Assembly (NCBI GenBank): GCA_009801085.1
Contig: VNWV01000011.1
Location: 310,001 to 374,000, forward strand
Direction of reading: 5' to 3'
DNA: 64,000 nucleotides
Source of the DNA: Lasiodiplodia sp. COLG20
Taxonomy: Eukaryota; Ascomycota; Dothideomycetes; Botryosphaeriales; Botryosphaeriaceae
Shown here: in pieces, positions 33,694 to 44,988 of the stretch
Layout: each line of letters opens with the position of its first letter
Position numbering within the stretch: the first letter of the stretch is position 1
Program-made: the position numbers and the translations under genes
The notes under the pieces: generated by a model
What the model was told of the DNA's origin: nothing
The model's input: only the letters and a program-made list of their open reading frames with translations
Databases searched by the model: none

Positions 33694-34904
33694 CTATTCC
33701 CACCCTTGCAACTTCAATGGAAGATGAAGAAAACGATGGCCCGATTCCGTTGGCTCAGGAGGGTGTCCTGCGCGGATGTTGACCTGCAAAGACTGGTGGA
33801 GCAGCCTCGGTGCTGCCAGTTGCGCATCACGTTCCTTCCGTTGAGCCACAAACGCCTCGTGGGAGACGCCGTCCCTCAGGTGCTTGTTCTGAGTTCTGTG
33901 ATCCCGCACACTCATCCACGGAACAGGATCAGTGCGTCCGTCGGGCGGATAGTCATGTCCCGTCCAAATTTTCACATGGTCCGGGAGGCACAGCAACCTC
34001 TTCCCCGAACGGAACAGGTCGTCTGCACTTCCCCCTGGAAAATCACACCGCGCAGTGCCGATGTCGACGTGGAAGATGGAGTCTCCACAGAACACGTTGT
34101 CTGTGAGTCTTGAGTCAACAATCTGCTCGGTCGAGAGACGGACGTTGTGAAGAGCTTACCTCCGACCCTGTAGCCTAGATGGTCAGGAGTGTGGCCGGGG
34201 AGATGCATGGCCGTGGCTTGCATTTCTCCGATCCGGAAGGTCTCGTCGTCGTCAAAGAGTTTGTCGAAAACTCCCTCGTATTCGTCTGCTGAGACGAGGT
34301 ATCGTTGACCGAACGTCTTCTGCACTTGGCCGATTCGCTTACCGATGCCGACGGGAGGCTTGTGACCCTGAACCGTGGAAAGCCGTCTCTGAAGATAGAA
34401 TGACGCGGTCAGATGGTCCGCGTGTGCATGCGTCTCGAGGATCCAGTCCACCTTGTAGCCCTTTTCCTTGACTAGCGAGAGCAGGGCATTGGCGGTGTTC
34501 GTGGAAATGACTTGCGTCACTGGATCGTAGTCCAAGACTGGATCGATAATGGCAGCCGACAAGGTGGACGGATCAGCCACGACGTACTGGAATGTCCCAG
34601 TCGTAGGTTCAAACACGTGGTGAATGGTGGGTTGGCCGGTCATGGTGGCCTCTGTGCTATGGAATGCTCTAGCTTCGCTTCGAAGGGCTTTGAAAGATGG
34701 TGGCACTGAAACTTTCTTCAAGGGGGCTGGACGGAGCGCATTGCCCTCACTGAGACGTCCAATGACAGGTGCAGCGTCGATCCCTGCTTGATGGTGAAGC
34801 GGACGGCTGCAAGAAACTGGCACTCGGATTGCGGTGGTCGAGGAGCAGAATAGACGTGTTGTCGATGAACACCTGACAACGCGTGGTCGAATGGCATTCA
34901 TCAT
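33694..34904 (-). CDS. Mitochondrial persulfide (sulfur) dioxygenase, ETHE1-like metallo-beta-lactamase
   Basis: Minus-strand exons 34904-34160 and 34100-33694 give 383 aa. It oxidises glutathione persulfide to sulfite. The first 80 residues are rich in Arg, Ser and Ala with few acids and end ARAFHST, a mitochondrial presequence. The metallo-beta-lactamase motif THAHADH lies at about residues 158-164, followed by the HLPGHTPDHLGYRVG metal-ligand block and, after the 59-base intron, DNVFCGDSIFHVDIGTARCDFPGG with the third iron ligand Asp, and WTGHDYPPDGR. It is divergent from the SQR gene with 460 bases between starts. A co-regulated pathway is inferred from this arrangement. Confidence 0.92.
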
Positions 34905-35364
34905 GAGTCGAGAAGGTTTGATGCTTAAGTCTGAGGATAGAGGTTGATGTACAATAAGAGATAGAGTTGAGTGATGCTTCAAGGCACCCGTTCCGGGTTC
35001 GGCGATTACCCGATTGGGTCGCCGATTGGTTCGCCGACCAGGTACCCGGGAACGTGAGACATGTCGGAGGACACCGGCCTGCATAGCCTGATTATTGTAA
35101 AGTGCTTTTGCAAGAGCGAATGACGGCGTCCATCCAGGCTCACGCTGCTGACACACAGGCCGTCAGCCGACGATGCCGACGATTACCACGATCTGACGTA
35201 ACGGGATAGACGCCGAGGTGCCAAGACGCCGTCGGCGAGGTTGCCGTCAGCGCTAACGGCAATCGGCGATTAGGTAATGCGGCGCGCGTCCCTTTGCTTC
35301 TAAGTTTTCTTTTTTAACTTTTTGACTTTGGTGTTCGTGAAAGCAGCCCTATCGCACCACCATC
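34905..35364. promoter_or_regulatory. Shared divergent promoter of the sulfide-oxidation pair, with repeated CGCCGA hexamers
   Basis: This 460-base region serves both starts. CGCCGA or its complement TCGGCG occurs at 34999-35004, 35020-35025, 35032-35037, 35211-35216, 35232-35237 and 35263-35268, in two groups of three. CCGATTGG-type sequences (CCAAT-like) overlap the left group. No known regulator can be assigned from sequence alone. Confidence 0.5.
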
Positions 35365-36699
35365 ATGTTCTCCCGCCGCGCAACATCGGCTGCTCGGATC
35401 GCCGGGCGCTCTGCCTTGCGCAGCTACGCTACGGTATCTCCAGTCACCTCCGCCCGCAGCCACAAGGTTGTCGTCATTGGCGGCGGCTCTGCAGGCCAAT
35501 GTGTGAGCCACCAGCTGCTGCGATCTGGCAAGTTCGCGCAGGATGACATTGCCGTCGTCGACCCGGCTGCCTGGCACCACTTCCAGCCCGGATGGACTCT
35601 GGTGGGCGGCGGTCTGAAGACCAAGGAAGAGCTGCGCAGGCCCATGGAGAGCTTGATTGACCCCAAGCTCAAGTTCTACAGCCAGAGCGTCGGCTCCTTC
35701 GCCCCGGAGGAGAACACCGTCACGCTGAGCAATGGCGATAAGGTCAATTACGAGCATCTGGTCGTTGTGCCTGGCATTCATGTCAACTTCAACAGCATCA
35801 AGGGCTTGCCCGAGGCTCTTGCCAACCCGGACTCTCTCGTCTCCTCCATCTACGGCTACGACCACTGTGACAAGGTCTTTGGCACCATTCAGAAGATGAA
35901 GAAGGGTGACGCCATCTTCTCCCAGCCCGCCGGTGTCCTCAAGTGCGCCGGCGCCCCGCAGAAGATCATGTGGCTCGGCCTGGACCACTGGAAGAAGGCA
36001 GGCTTGTACAACCCCACCAACCCCGACGGCTCCGCCATCCAGATCAGCTTCGCCACCGGCCTCCCCGTCATGTTTGGCGTGCCCAAGTACAGCGCCAAGC
36101 TGGAGGAGCTGCGCAAGGAGCGGGGCGTCGAGGGCCTGTTCCAGCACGATCTCGTTGCCATCGATGGCAACACGGCCACCTTCGCTCGCCCCGACGGCCA
36201 GGCCGAGGTCAAGAGGCACTTTGACCTCATGCACGTCGTGCCCAAGATGGGCCCGCACGCCTTCGTCAAGGAGAGCCCCCTGGCCGACGCCGCCGGCTTC
36301 GTCGACGTCGACAACGCCACCACCCGCCACAAGAAGTTCTCCAACGTCTGGTCCGTCGGCGACGCTTCCAGCCTGCCCACCTCCAAGACGATGGCTGCCA
36401 TCACTTCCGAGGCCCCAGTCCTGGTCCGCAACCTGCTCCAATCCCTGGAGGGCAAGGAGCTGGACGCCGAGTACGACGGCTACACCTCGTGCCCGCTCTT
36501 GACTGAGTACGGCAAGGTGCTCCTCGCCGAGTTCAAGTACGGCGGCGTGCCCAAGGAGACGTTCGCCGCCACTTTCGGCATCGACCAGGTTGAGCCTCGC
36601 CGTGCCTTCTATCACCTGAAGAAGGACTTCTTCCCTTGGGTCTACTACAAGTCCATGGTTAAGGGCACCTGGGGTGGTCCTAAGGGTTGGTTGAAATAA
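35365..36699 (+). CDS. Mitochondrial sulfide:quinone oxidoreductase (HMT2/SQOR type)
   Basis: Intronless, 444 aa. It oxidises hydrogen sulfide with transfer of electrons to ubiquinone at the inner mitochondrial membrane. A short Arg/Ala/Ser presequence (MFSRRATSAARIAGRSALR) leads to the FAD-binding VVVIGGGSAGQC near residue 34. The active-site cysteines expected for this type are seen at about 194 (LKCAGAPQK) and 376 (YTSCPLL). WTLVGGGLK and SVGDASSLPTSKT are typical of HMT2/SQOR, and the C-terminal FFPWVYYKSMVKGTW is the membrane-binding end. Codon use is strongly biased to C-ending codons, suggesting high expression. The neighbour on the other strand catalyses the next step. Confidence 0.95.
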   Translation: MFSRRATSAARIAGRSALRSYATVSPVTSARSHKVVVIGGGSAGQCVSHQLLRSGKFAQDDIAVVDPAAWHHFQPGWTLVGGGLKTKEELRRPMESLIDPKLKFYSQSVGSFAPEENTVTLSNGDKVNYEHLVVVPGIHVNFNSIKGLPEALANPDSLVSSIYGYDHCDKVFGTIQKMKKGDAIFSQPAGVLKCAGAPQKIMWLGLDHWKKAGLYNPTNPDGSAIQISFATGLPVMFGVPKYSAKLEELRKERGVEGLFQHDLVAIDGNTATFARPDGQAEVKRHFDLMHVVPKMGPHAFVKESPLADAAGFVDVDNATTRHKKFSNVWSVGDASSLPTSKTMAAITSEAPVLVRNLLQSLEGKELDAEYDGYTSCPLLTEYGKVLLAEFKYGGVPKETFAATFGIDQVEPRRAFYHLKKDFFPWVYYKSMVKGTWGGPKGWLK

Positions 36700-37599
36700 A
36701 CCAACATTTGCACCTCATGTGTGTTTTTTCAACCACAAAACAATTCCTAGCGTTGGTCACAAAAGAAAAAGTACGGGAATTCCATTGGTAGCGCTGTAGA
36801 ATAGACCACTGAGCCTTTTATGAGTTATATGTATTAAAAAAAAAAAATGAAACAATTCACTAGCTTTGTTTGAAACTGTGAGACACGTCCCAGGTAGAGT
36901 CGGTAAATAGAAAGCATTATGGTATTCCCACTGAAAGCAGAAGAATTGATAGAGGGATGCTTCTGCAGGCCATACTTGTGGAGGTTCTACTCTCTGCGCC
37001 GCTAGTGCGAAATAGAAGGATGAGCCTGGAAGATAGGGGTAACTACCGAATCCAACTCTTTTTTCCGTAAAAACAAAAATAAACTCAACCATCGCCGGCG
37101 AAACCTAACCATCACCGGCGAAACCCAACCATCACCGGACAAACCCAACTCTCCACCAAAATCTAGTCTCTTTCGACTGTAGTAGAATGAACGAAATGAA
37201 AATTTAAGTTTTTTTTTTCTCTCGTTGCTATAGTAATAGCTAAGCCGATGGATATTTATTATGATAAGAATTTATGCTTTTTGCAAGAAAATATTGATCT
37301 GCACGGTCGAAGAGTTGGGTTCGACCAGCGATAGTTGGGCTAGTTAATTACCCCTGGAAAAAATCACGACAGACGAGAGAGGCGAACATGAGCACGAGCA
37401 TTACGGGAAGTCATCCTATTCGTAGATGACTAGAAATGTGAATGGTGGAAAAAAAAAAACGTAAGAACGAGTCAGAGCACTTATGCATGCATGCATAACA
37501 GCATATCCGAATCTACAAAACCTTTGCCACTACGTGTCGCAGTGGGGTCTCCGTACTCCGTACAGTTAGAAGAATTAGGAGATGAATAGCTATGTATCC
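36700..37599. other. Intergenic, short tandem repeat
   Basis: It contains an A run near 36837-36847, the 20-base tandem repeat at 37081-37150 (separate entry), and a TGCATGCATGCA palindrome near 37484-37495. No gene is supported. Confidence 0.5.
37081..37150. repeat. Tandem repeat, 3.5 copies of a 20-base unit
   Basis: Units at 37081-37100, 37101-37120, 37121-37140 and a half unit to 37150 share the form AAACYYAACCATCRCCGGMS with one to three changes. It lies 380 bases downstream of the SQR stop. Confidence 0.8.
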
Positions 37600-39452
37600 T
37601 CAAAAGCCGACAGCTTTGTTCATGACATCCTCTACTCCTTCAGGGCTCTTCTTCCATTGCAGATGTTCATCCAGAAATTCTTCCCTGTCTCTTTCCCACA
37701 TCTCCGTAGCCAGCCTCACTTTCTCGGCACTCCGAGGCTTCACAACTGCCGGGAACTCGTTCAGCGCCACGACAAGCCCGGGGCGGATGCTGTCCATGTC
37801 GATCGGGAGCTCTTCCCCGGTTGTGTCGTCCTTTGCCTTCTCGATAGTGAAACCCCACAACACGCGCGATATAGCAAGGAACAAACCACGCTCAGCCACA
37901 TGTTGCCCGGGACAAATGCGGCGACCCGCACCGAACGCGAAGAGCTCAGAGCGAGCGCCGATGCGTTCGTCGGTCATACTTGCCGTGGACTCTAGCTTAC
38001 CTTCCCACCTTTCTGGCTTGAAGGCCTTGGGGTCCGGATACTGAGCAGGGTCGCCATGAATACCGTACGCGTTGATGATCATGGTCGTTCCAGTAGGGAT
38101 CAGGTACCCGCGCCATTGGAAAGGCTCGGTATTGGCATGCCAAACGCCCAAAGGCACGGCTGTGACCCAGCGGTGAAGCCTGTAACTTGAATCAGCTTTT
38201 GTGGAAAATTATACGGAAGGAACAAAGATTGACTCACTCCTGAACAACTTGACGAACGTAAGGGAGATCGGGTGCATCGTTCTCATTGGGGAGGCGGTCG
38301 GGCCCAACGACCCTGTCAATTTCTGTAGACACGAATCAGACAACATTCATTCTCAAAAATCAGGGGACTGGGAAACAGACCTTCTTGTGCCTTTCTTTGC
38401 ACATCCGGAAACAAAGCCATTGCACCGACCCAATTGATCAGACTACTTGCGGTTGTGTCAGTTGCAGCAGTTACCAACACCTCCCCAGCTTCTGCAGCCT
38501 CGTTCTCGGTAAGGCGATTCGCAAGGTAACCGTCCCTCAGTCTGTCCATGATGACTTTGTTGAAGCAAGGTAGGGACAAGCCCTCGGCGACACGTTTCTT
38601 GGTCACGTTCCAGTGTCCCATGATCAACTTCATGTGCCTCTCCGCGATTCTGCTAGCCTCTCTGCGTGCAGGAACGGCCCATTCTGGCAACCTCCATGCC
38701 AGCGGGAAACTCTCGATCCACTTGGCCTTGGTTGAGTGAATCGAGAACTCGGTCAAGTCGTCGACGATCTCTCGCGCCGCTCGGTCACTGCTCGTGGTGA
38801 TACGTTCCCCGTTCATCATCGTCATGGCTACCGAGCCAGCATACCTCTCGACATGCTTACGCCATGACCTTCCATCCGGATCGTGGGCGAGATCGGAGAG
38901 GAGGTGTTTCGCTTCGAGTTCTTGCAACGGGAGATACTGGCGGGATGCGCCCACGTTGAGCACGGAGTGCCAGAGCTTACGGGTGACGCGCCACTTGGGT
39001 CCACTCATGAAGCCGGGGAAGTAGCCAGAACGCATGGCCAGTTCCATGCGGTTAACTGGCCTCCCAGCTGTCTGGCCCCCACGCTTGTGGAATATCTCGT
39101 TCGCTTCAGTAGTGCCGGTGACGATGACCCAAGGCTGAGAGCCATTCATGAAGGTGTAGACAGGCCCGTACTCCTTGGCCCACTTGGTATAGATGTGCTC
39201 AGGATGGAGCACACCACCAACCTATGCCGACAGACCCCGAGTCAGCAGACACGAGCGTAGCACTGGAAGGTTTACACCTACCTGCTTCTGGTTTCCGAAG
39301 AAAGGCACAGTCGGCGGACCAGGTGGCATATGCGCTGGGCGAGACCCGATCCTCAACAGCTTTTGCATGAGAATAGCGATGATCCCAAATGCAGCTGCGC
39401 CAACGAGCATCCATGGTGCAGCCGGAATATGGTCGAAAATAATAGTGTTCAT
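37600..39452 (-). CDS. Cytochrome P450 monooxygenase, ER-anchored
   Basis: Minus-strand exons 39452-39282, 39221-38381, 38322-38238 and 38179-37600 give 558 aa. An N-terminal anchor (PWMLVGAAAFGIIAILM) is followed by the proline hinge MPPGPPTVPFFGN. The I-helix oxygen site is AATDTTASS, the K-helix ExxR is ELHR and is completed across an intron, PERW is present, and the heme loop FAFGAGRRICPGQ puts the thiolate ligand at about Cys455. All essential residues are intact. The layout resembles CYP groups that oxidise fungal secondary metabolites, but the family number and substrate cannot be fixed by eye. No biosynthetic core gene is adjacent. Confidence 0.94.
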
Positions 39453-41441
39453 TTTGAATCCAGTGAAACGATCAAAAGACAAGTATTGTTGTGCATGTAG
39501 CCACTTCCACGCTCAAAACTGCTTCGTTTAAATAACCCAGCCTGCCTTTCCTGTCCACCACCTACACCCAAGGCATCCAATGAAGAGTAGGCGATTGGTT
39601 TTCTCATGTTGTGTAACGGGTGCAGGCAGCAAGTGAAGGCATTGATGCAACGTGCGCAAAAATCCGATGATGACTGAGAAGCGTAAGCAGCAATGATCTC
39701 TCAATTTAATCAATATCGCTGCGTTAGTTGATATCAGAGGGCGTTGACGTTGTATGCAACGTAGATCATCCATTTACGGAAGCCTTGGCGTGAGGAGAAT
39801 GCATTTGATTCCCTGTACCCACGGGCGCTTAGCCATACAAGGCAACACGGCCACAAGCATCGCCTATCTGAAGGTGAGTACACTAGCGAGTCGATGCAGA
39901 CGAAACGCTTTCTAATCAGCCCTGCAGTAATACATCCGGGGGTTGCTCCGAACAACTTATCGTGCCATTCGCCGGATAATACGACTCCCTCTGCAATCAC
40001 ACCCGATCACACGCATACGCGCAACGGCCCGAGGAAGTGGCTGTGTCATGCTGACGAGCAATTCTTGACCACGCTCTTGGGTTATGCACGTAGATGGTCA
40101 TGATACCTTAATCCACTTAAAATACATCATCATGGATAAAGCGGCAATGCACAGGCCGCGTTCCCTGTCGATTCTTTTTAGTCCAGGTGAGCACTACGCA
40201 TATCAGGAATTACATGACCATGCGAGGGCTGGAGTGTTTTAGAGCGATGCGCAAGACTGCTGACGACGCTTTTGAAGTCGCACCGTCTGCTGATAGGCCC
40301 TGGAAATGCTGGACTGTGTCTTGATTATGCACTAAATGGCCTCTGCGATGCTTTCCGCAAGTCCACGTGAGTTCCCCACGGGGAATAATGTTCAGACTCA
40401 GTTTGTTGGAATGATAAGCTGCATGTATCTAAAATAGAATATCTTTAAATTGCATGGTAGTTGGTAGGAACTTGCCTGTCAGCACTGTCTTCGGAGCACC
40501 TTTTTCTTTCAAGCTTATCCTTCCATTCTAGTCCATGTCCTCCCACAATCTGGCACCCCTTTCGTTTGGCATGTCTGCCATTCATTATATTTCATTCTCG
40601 CCAAAAGTCTTCTGAGGTCAGCTCTCCTTGATGATACGCAGTGCGACATTCCACAAAAATTTCTCTGTGAAGGCAGAGAGATAAGCTCAGTTGCCACATG
40701 CTCCCTGACAGCTGCAGTAACATGCAAGGCTGCCAGGTCATCCATGTCAACATGGTACTACGGCTCAACGAACAACCGGCTTGGCCTTATTTCCACCAAC
40801 CACACCCCGACCAACAGGCCAAATACCTGTTGCAATTCAGCGGAGCAGGTGATGCACCACCCAGCTGTTCGATACGACTGGAGTGGCAGACAGTAATCCT
40901 CATCACGAGACGGCAAGCCCTAATCCTCAAATGACAAAACCCTCCCCACCACTACGCCGATCATCAGCCTTGCGGCTCGGAATGTGGGGGCTGCTTATGG
41001 CCTCAGTCCCAAGTAGTGCGCTCCTTTGCCACGAAAACCGCTATCAAAATAAACGCGCTACGCTGCATGGAATCGGGCCATATCTCGGCTCAAGCGGCAG
41101 CGGCCATTCGGTCATGTAAGAGTCGACCAGGAGCGTGAGATGCTCGTTTATGGAAGCCAAGGCTCGTACCGAGAACGAGCTTACTTTCCAAGCCCCGCAT
41201 TCTAAGCATCTCATACTGAACGACTCCACGATCAGAGCTCCAGGAGGTTACGCATAGCTCAAGCGTAGTATCAGTGACTTCCAGCAAGCCCGCCCCGCGT
41301 TAAAGGCCAAGAGTCACAAGGCTGAGTATGCCAAGATATCGGCGATAAACGTATTACGTGAGACGGAGGATTAATTGAGCCAGCAACCATACAGACAAGG
41401 TACATACTTCTTTAATACTCCTACAGGATTCTTCATTTTTC
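39453..41441. other. 2 kb intergenic stretch
   Basis: This is the P450 5' flank and epimerase 3' flank. Frames such as 39734-40000 (minus) and 40515-40745 (minus) have no motif. I found no repeat, RNA gene or transposon ends. Confidence 0.45.
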
Positions 41442-42596
41442 TCACACCACACGCAACATATACGCGCTCTTCTTCTCCGCCTCTGGCCGCGCATCCCACT
41501 CCTCCAGCACCGCCGGCAGCTCATCCTGCTCCCAACTCTCCCAAATGCTCTTCTCCTTCGGCTCCCAACCCAGCTCCCTTAACCGCACCGCACGGCTCCT
41601 CGAGTTCAAGCCAATCGCCGCCGCCGTTCCAGCCGCAAAGAGCTGATCCCAGTCACCCGCCTCCTTATCAAACGGCCTCACGTCCTTCTTCGGCAACCGC
41701 CCCACCTTCACCAGACTCTCGGCCACGCCCTCCGCTACCTCCTTCCACGAGAACTCACGGCCGTTTTCGCAGAAGAAGTACGGGTTCGCGCGCAGCCAGG
41801 CCGTATCCTGGCTCTTCTCAATCACGTGGAGCAGCACGATGTACGCGCGCGCCAAATCCTTAACATGGATCTGCGACTCGACGCTCAGGCCGTCGCCGAC
41901 ATGCCCGGCCCACCCGCGCACGAGGGCGAAGCGCGCGATCGTCGGCAGCTGGATGGTCAGGCGGCCGTGGCGCTCGTTCCACCCGTAGATCTCGGGCGGG
42001 ATGACGATTCCAATCTTCGCTTTTTCTGCTAATTCGTCGCTGCGGGCGGCGCGCGCGATGGCCAGGTCGACGAAGCGGTGCGGCTGCGTGTCGGGCAGGG
42101 CGTCGATGGTGGCGGCGTCGGCGTCGGTGTAGATCTTGTCGCCCTTGAAGGCGCCGAGCGCGCCGTCGTCGAGGAGCGAGGTGCCTGACGTGTGCAGGTA
42201 GATGGTTTGCTTGGAGGCGGCGGCGCGCTGCCGGATGCCGTCCAGGACGGCCTCGACCGAGGCGAGGTGGTCGGCGGTTGCGGTGTGGATGACGATCTGG
42301 TGCCGTCGGTTATTAGCAGGGGATGTGGGACAAGGATATGGAGGGTGGATGGTGGGGTAATAAGAGAGGTGTTGGATGTTGGCGCTACGTACGTCAGAGT
42401 TCGCTGTGTGTTCAGTAATGAGGGGTTTATTGTCCAGGTCGCCAAAGACTACTTGCGCGCCGGATTTTCTGATGCCCTCGGCGTGCTGTTCGCGACGCAC
42501 CATGCCGGTGACTTGGTAGCCCTCGGCGATGAGTAAGTCGAGGACATTCCAGCCAATGAAGCCAGGTCCAATGATGAATACTGTTTTCCCGGACAT
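41442..42596 (-). CDS. NAD(P)-dependent epimerase/dehydratase-like extended SDR
   Basis: Minus-strand exons 42596-42393 and 42296-41442 give 352 aa. The N-terminus TVFIIGPGFIGWNVLDLLI is a GxGxxG-type NAD(P) site of extended SDRs. LHTSGTSLL and the IGIVIPPEIYGW segment are typical of the fungal atypical epimerase group often annotated as NAD-dependent epimerase/dehydratase; the usual YxxxK is not obvious. The 96-base intron begins GTACGT and ends CACCAG, and it has no stop and a length divisible by three. Unspliced RNA would therefore encode 32 extra residues in frame. The splice is preferred because it joins NSD to IVIHTATADH, the expected strand 4. The substrate is unknown. Confidence 0.85.
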   Translation of the reverse strand: MSGKTVFIIGPGFIGWNVLDLLIAEGYQVTGMVRREQHAEGIRKSGAQVVFGDLDNKPLITEHTANSDVRSANIQHLSYYPTIHPPYPCPTSPANNRRHQIVIHTATADHLASVEAVLDGIRQRAAASKQTIYLHTSGTSLLDDGALGAFKGDKIYTDADAATIDALPDTQPHRFVDLAIARAARSDELAEKAKIGIVIPPEIYGWNERHGRLTIQLPTIARFALVRGWAGHVGDGLSVESQIHVKDLARAYIVLLHVIEKSQDTAWLRANPYFFCENGREFSWKEVAEGVAESLVKVGRLPKKDVRPFDKEAGDWDQLFAAGTAAAIGLNSRSRAVRLRELGWEPKEKSIWESWEQDELPAVLEEWDARPEAEKKSAYMLRVV

Positions 42597-43778
42597 TTTC
42601 GAAAGAACGTGCTGTTTGGTGTGAAGAAAGCTGTTGCTTTTTCTCGCCGCTGCGGGGTACGTATCTATATTGTATAGAGCGAGGCAGCCGATTCGTAATC
42701 ATGGCTCGACGTCCCGCTGTTTGTGGGTCGCCGGATATCGTTTACCTACCAATCCTGTTTCGAGAGCGGAAATCATTGACAGCTTGGGCCAGCAGCGCCG
42801 AAGGGTATTGCGGAGCTCACAGGCATATTAGGCCAATGCCGAGTCTTGCGCGTGGGGGCCGATAGAACCTACATTTAGGGCTGACTCCACATCAAAGAAA
42901 CGTCATGACCGAGAGGCTGGCTACAATGTCGGGTGGTAAAGAGGCGCTAATGGCCTGCAGCTGAAGAATAAAAAAAATTCATAGAAAGACGGTTGATCAT
43001 TGTCTTGTGCTGGTGGTTAGTTGCAAATACTTCAACTGGAGCTTGGGCCAACGGACCCGTGAGAGGGCTTCCAGGCCCTAGCCGACATCGCGCCGCACCC
43101 CCAATGCAACTGAAGATTAACCGACGCAGAGTTATCCTAGGAAAAATAAGCCAGATAGCTTGTCTACAGAAGTCTGATTCTGATAACGAAGTGAATGACA
43201 TCGTCGCGGACGTTTTTCCTGATAAAGCTTCTATACAGCTCAACTAAAAGAATCAATTTTGGATCAATGGCAACAAAAACGAAACAAAGATGGTAGCCGA
43301 ATCTTCAGGAAATGTTATCCTTCAAATCAGTCGTAGTCTATTCACCGCGGCTTGGACAGAGTTTTCTGACAGCCAACCTCGAGAGCCCCTCCCACAATCA
43401 GCGCATAGCCCTCGTGTAATTTGTAGTGCTACAATGTATCCAACCAGATATGCCAGTTTGGAATTTGCCGCAGCCAAGCGGAGTCAAAGCCGCAAGGTTA
43501 ACTGCCATCCTCTACAAATCTTTTGGAACAAAGCAGAGTGCTGCACAAGCATTGCTCCGATCGTACGACGTAGTTTCATCTTTCCGTGTCGATGTATGGA
43601 CGCCACAAGCGGGGCTGCGAAGCCCCTCATTCACGTTCACCTGAGATGCGGCTTGGTCAGCTTGGTCAGACCGCTCTTGGTGATGACACATTCGGGCACA
43701 ATTGGATAGATTAAATCGACGCCTTCCATTATCAGTTCCGCAGCTCACTTTACCAGTTTCCGCAACAGGACAATCAAC
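42597..43778. other. Intergenic, promoters of divergent epimerase and ADH genes
   Basis: No gene is supported. A 139-codon plus frame at 43290-43709 and its overlaps lack motifs. The last 100 bases hold the ADH leader ending in TCAACATGG. Confidence 0.45.
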
Positions 43779-44988
43779 ATGGCTGTCTCTTTGCCCACCA
43801 CAATGAAGGCTACACGCCTCACAAAGGCAGGTGAAGAGACTTGAGACTTCTTTGTATTGACCGGGACTAACATTCATCTTCCAACAGTTCAACCAGCCGT
43901 ACGAGCTGCAGGACATCCCAGTTCCTGAAATCGGCGACAACGATCTCCTCGTAAAGATCGGCGCAGCGGGATTCTGCCACACCGACTACCAGGTGTTCGA
44001 AGGCGTCTACAAGTCCCCGCTGCCCATGACGCCTTCCCACGAACCCGTCGGGACGATCGTGGCCGTCGGAATGGAGGCGGCGCAGAAGTGGAAGGTTGGC
44101 CAGCGTGTCGGAGCGCTGCTGTTCAAACACGCCTGCGGAACGTGTGCTCCATGCAGGATGTTCAAGGGTCCGCCCGGCTCCGATAAGCCCGACATCGTCG
44201 TCTGCCAAGGGAAGGAGCTGCTCGGTCTCACTCACGACGGAGGATTTGCGGAATATGTTGTTGCTGACGCTGAGACTACCTCGCTGCTTCCTGATGGCCT
44301 GCCGTTTGAACAAGCGGCGCCGTTGATGTGCGCCGGGGTAAGTACTTCTGTGCAGAGAAGTGGACCGGTGAACATGGACCTGGAGGCTGACCAGAGTTTG
44401 CAATAGGCTACAGTCTGGGGCGGCATTAAGCACCTGGGCTTACCTCCGGGAGCGCCCGTCGCTGTCATTGGTGTCGGTGGTCTCGGGCAACTGGCAATTC
44501 AGTTCCTGAAGGCTCTGGGCTATCGAACCGTCGCCATCGACAACCGTCCGGAGGGTCTGGCGCTTGCCAAGGAAATTGAGTCCACAGCACTTCGTGCGGA
44601 TGCTGTCGTTGGCTACAATAGCGAGGATGCCTTGGAGCAGGTGGTTGAATTTGCAGGGGATGGAGGCGTGGCTGGAGTCGTCGTGTGCACTGACGACGTG
44701 CCAGCAACAGAGTGGTCTGTCAAGATTCTGCGTCCGCGTGGCGTCTGTGTACCATTGGGACTGCCGACTGCAGGCTTTCACTTCAACGCGTTTGATGTGG
44801 TGTTCAAAGAGCTCAAGATTCAAGGGAGCTTGGTGGCGAGCAAGAGGCTGGTCGATGAGATGTTGGAGGTTGTCGCCAAGCATCGGGTCTGGTCTCACAT
44901 TACGACCGTAAGTTTCGAGGATGTTCCAAGGCTCCCGGAGATGTACATGGACAAGCATCTGAAGGTCCGCCTGGTGCTTAAAATGTAG
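43779..44988 (+). CDS. Zinc-dependent alcohol dehydrogenase (MDR family)
   Basis: Exons 43779-43826, 43888-44337 and 44407-44988 give 359 aa. It oxidises alcohols or reduces aldehydes with NAD(P). The catalytic zinc ligand region is GFCHTDY (Cys46) and SHEPVG (His67, Glu68). Structural zinc cysteines are CGTCAPC at 99-105 plus one at about 122, so the last spacing is longer than usual. The cofactor site is VIGVGGLGQLA. The first intron fits only as a GC-AG intron (AAG|GCAGGT), because the GT four bases downstream breaks the frame; an ACTAAC branch site lies before its acceptor. If an intact GT intron is used instead, the N-terminus would have to start elsewhere. Confidence 0.88.

Noticed and set aside
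35314..36615. 433-codon minus-strand frame opposite the SQR gene
   Set aside because: A long open antisense frame is expected opposite a highly C/G-ending coding sequence; the plus-strand protein matches the SQR family in full.
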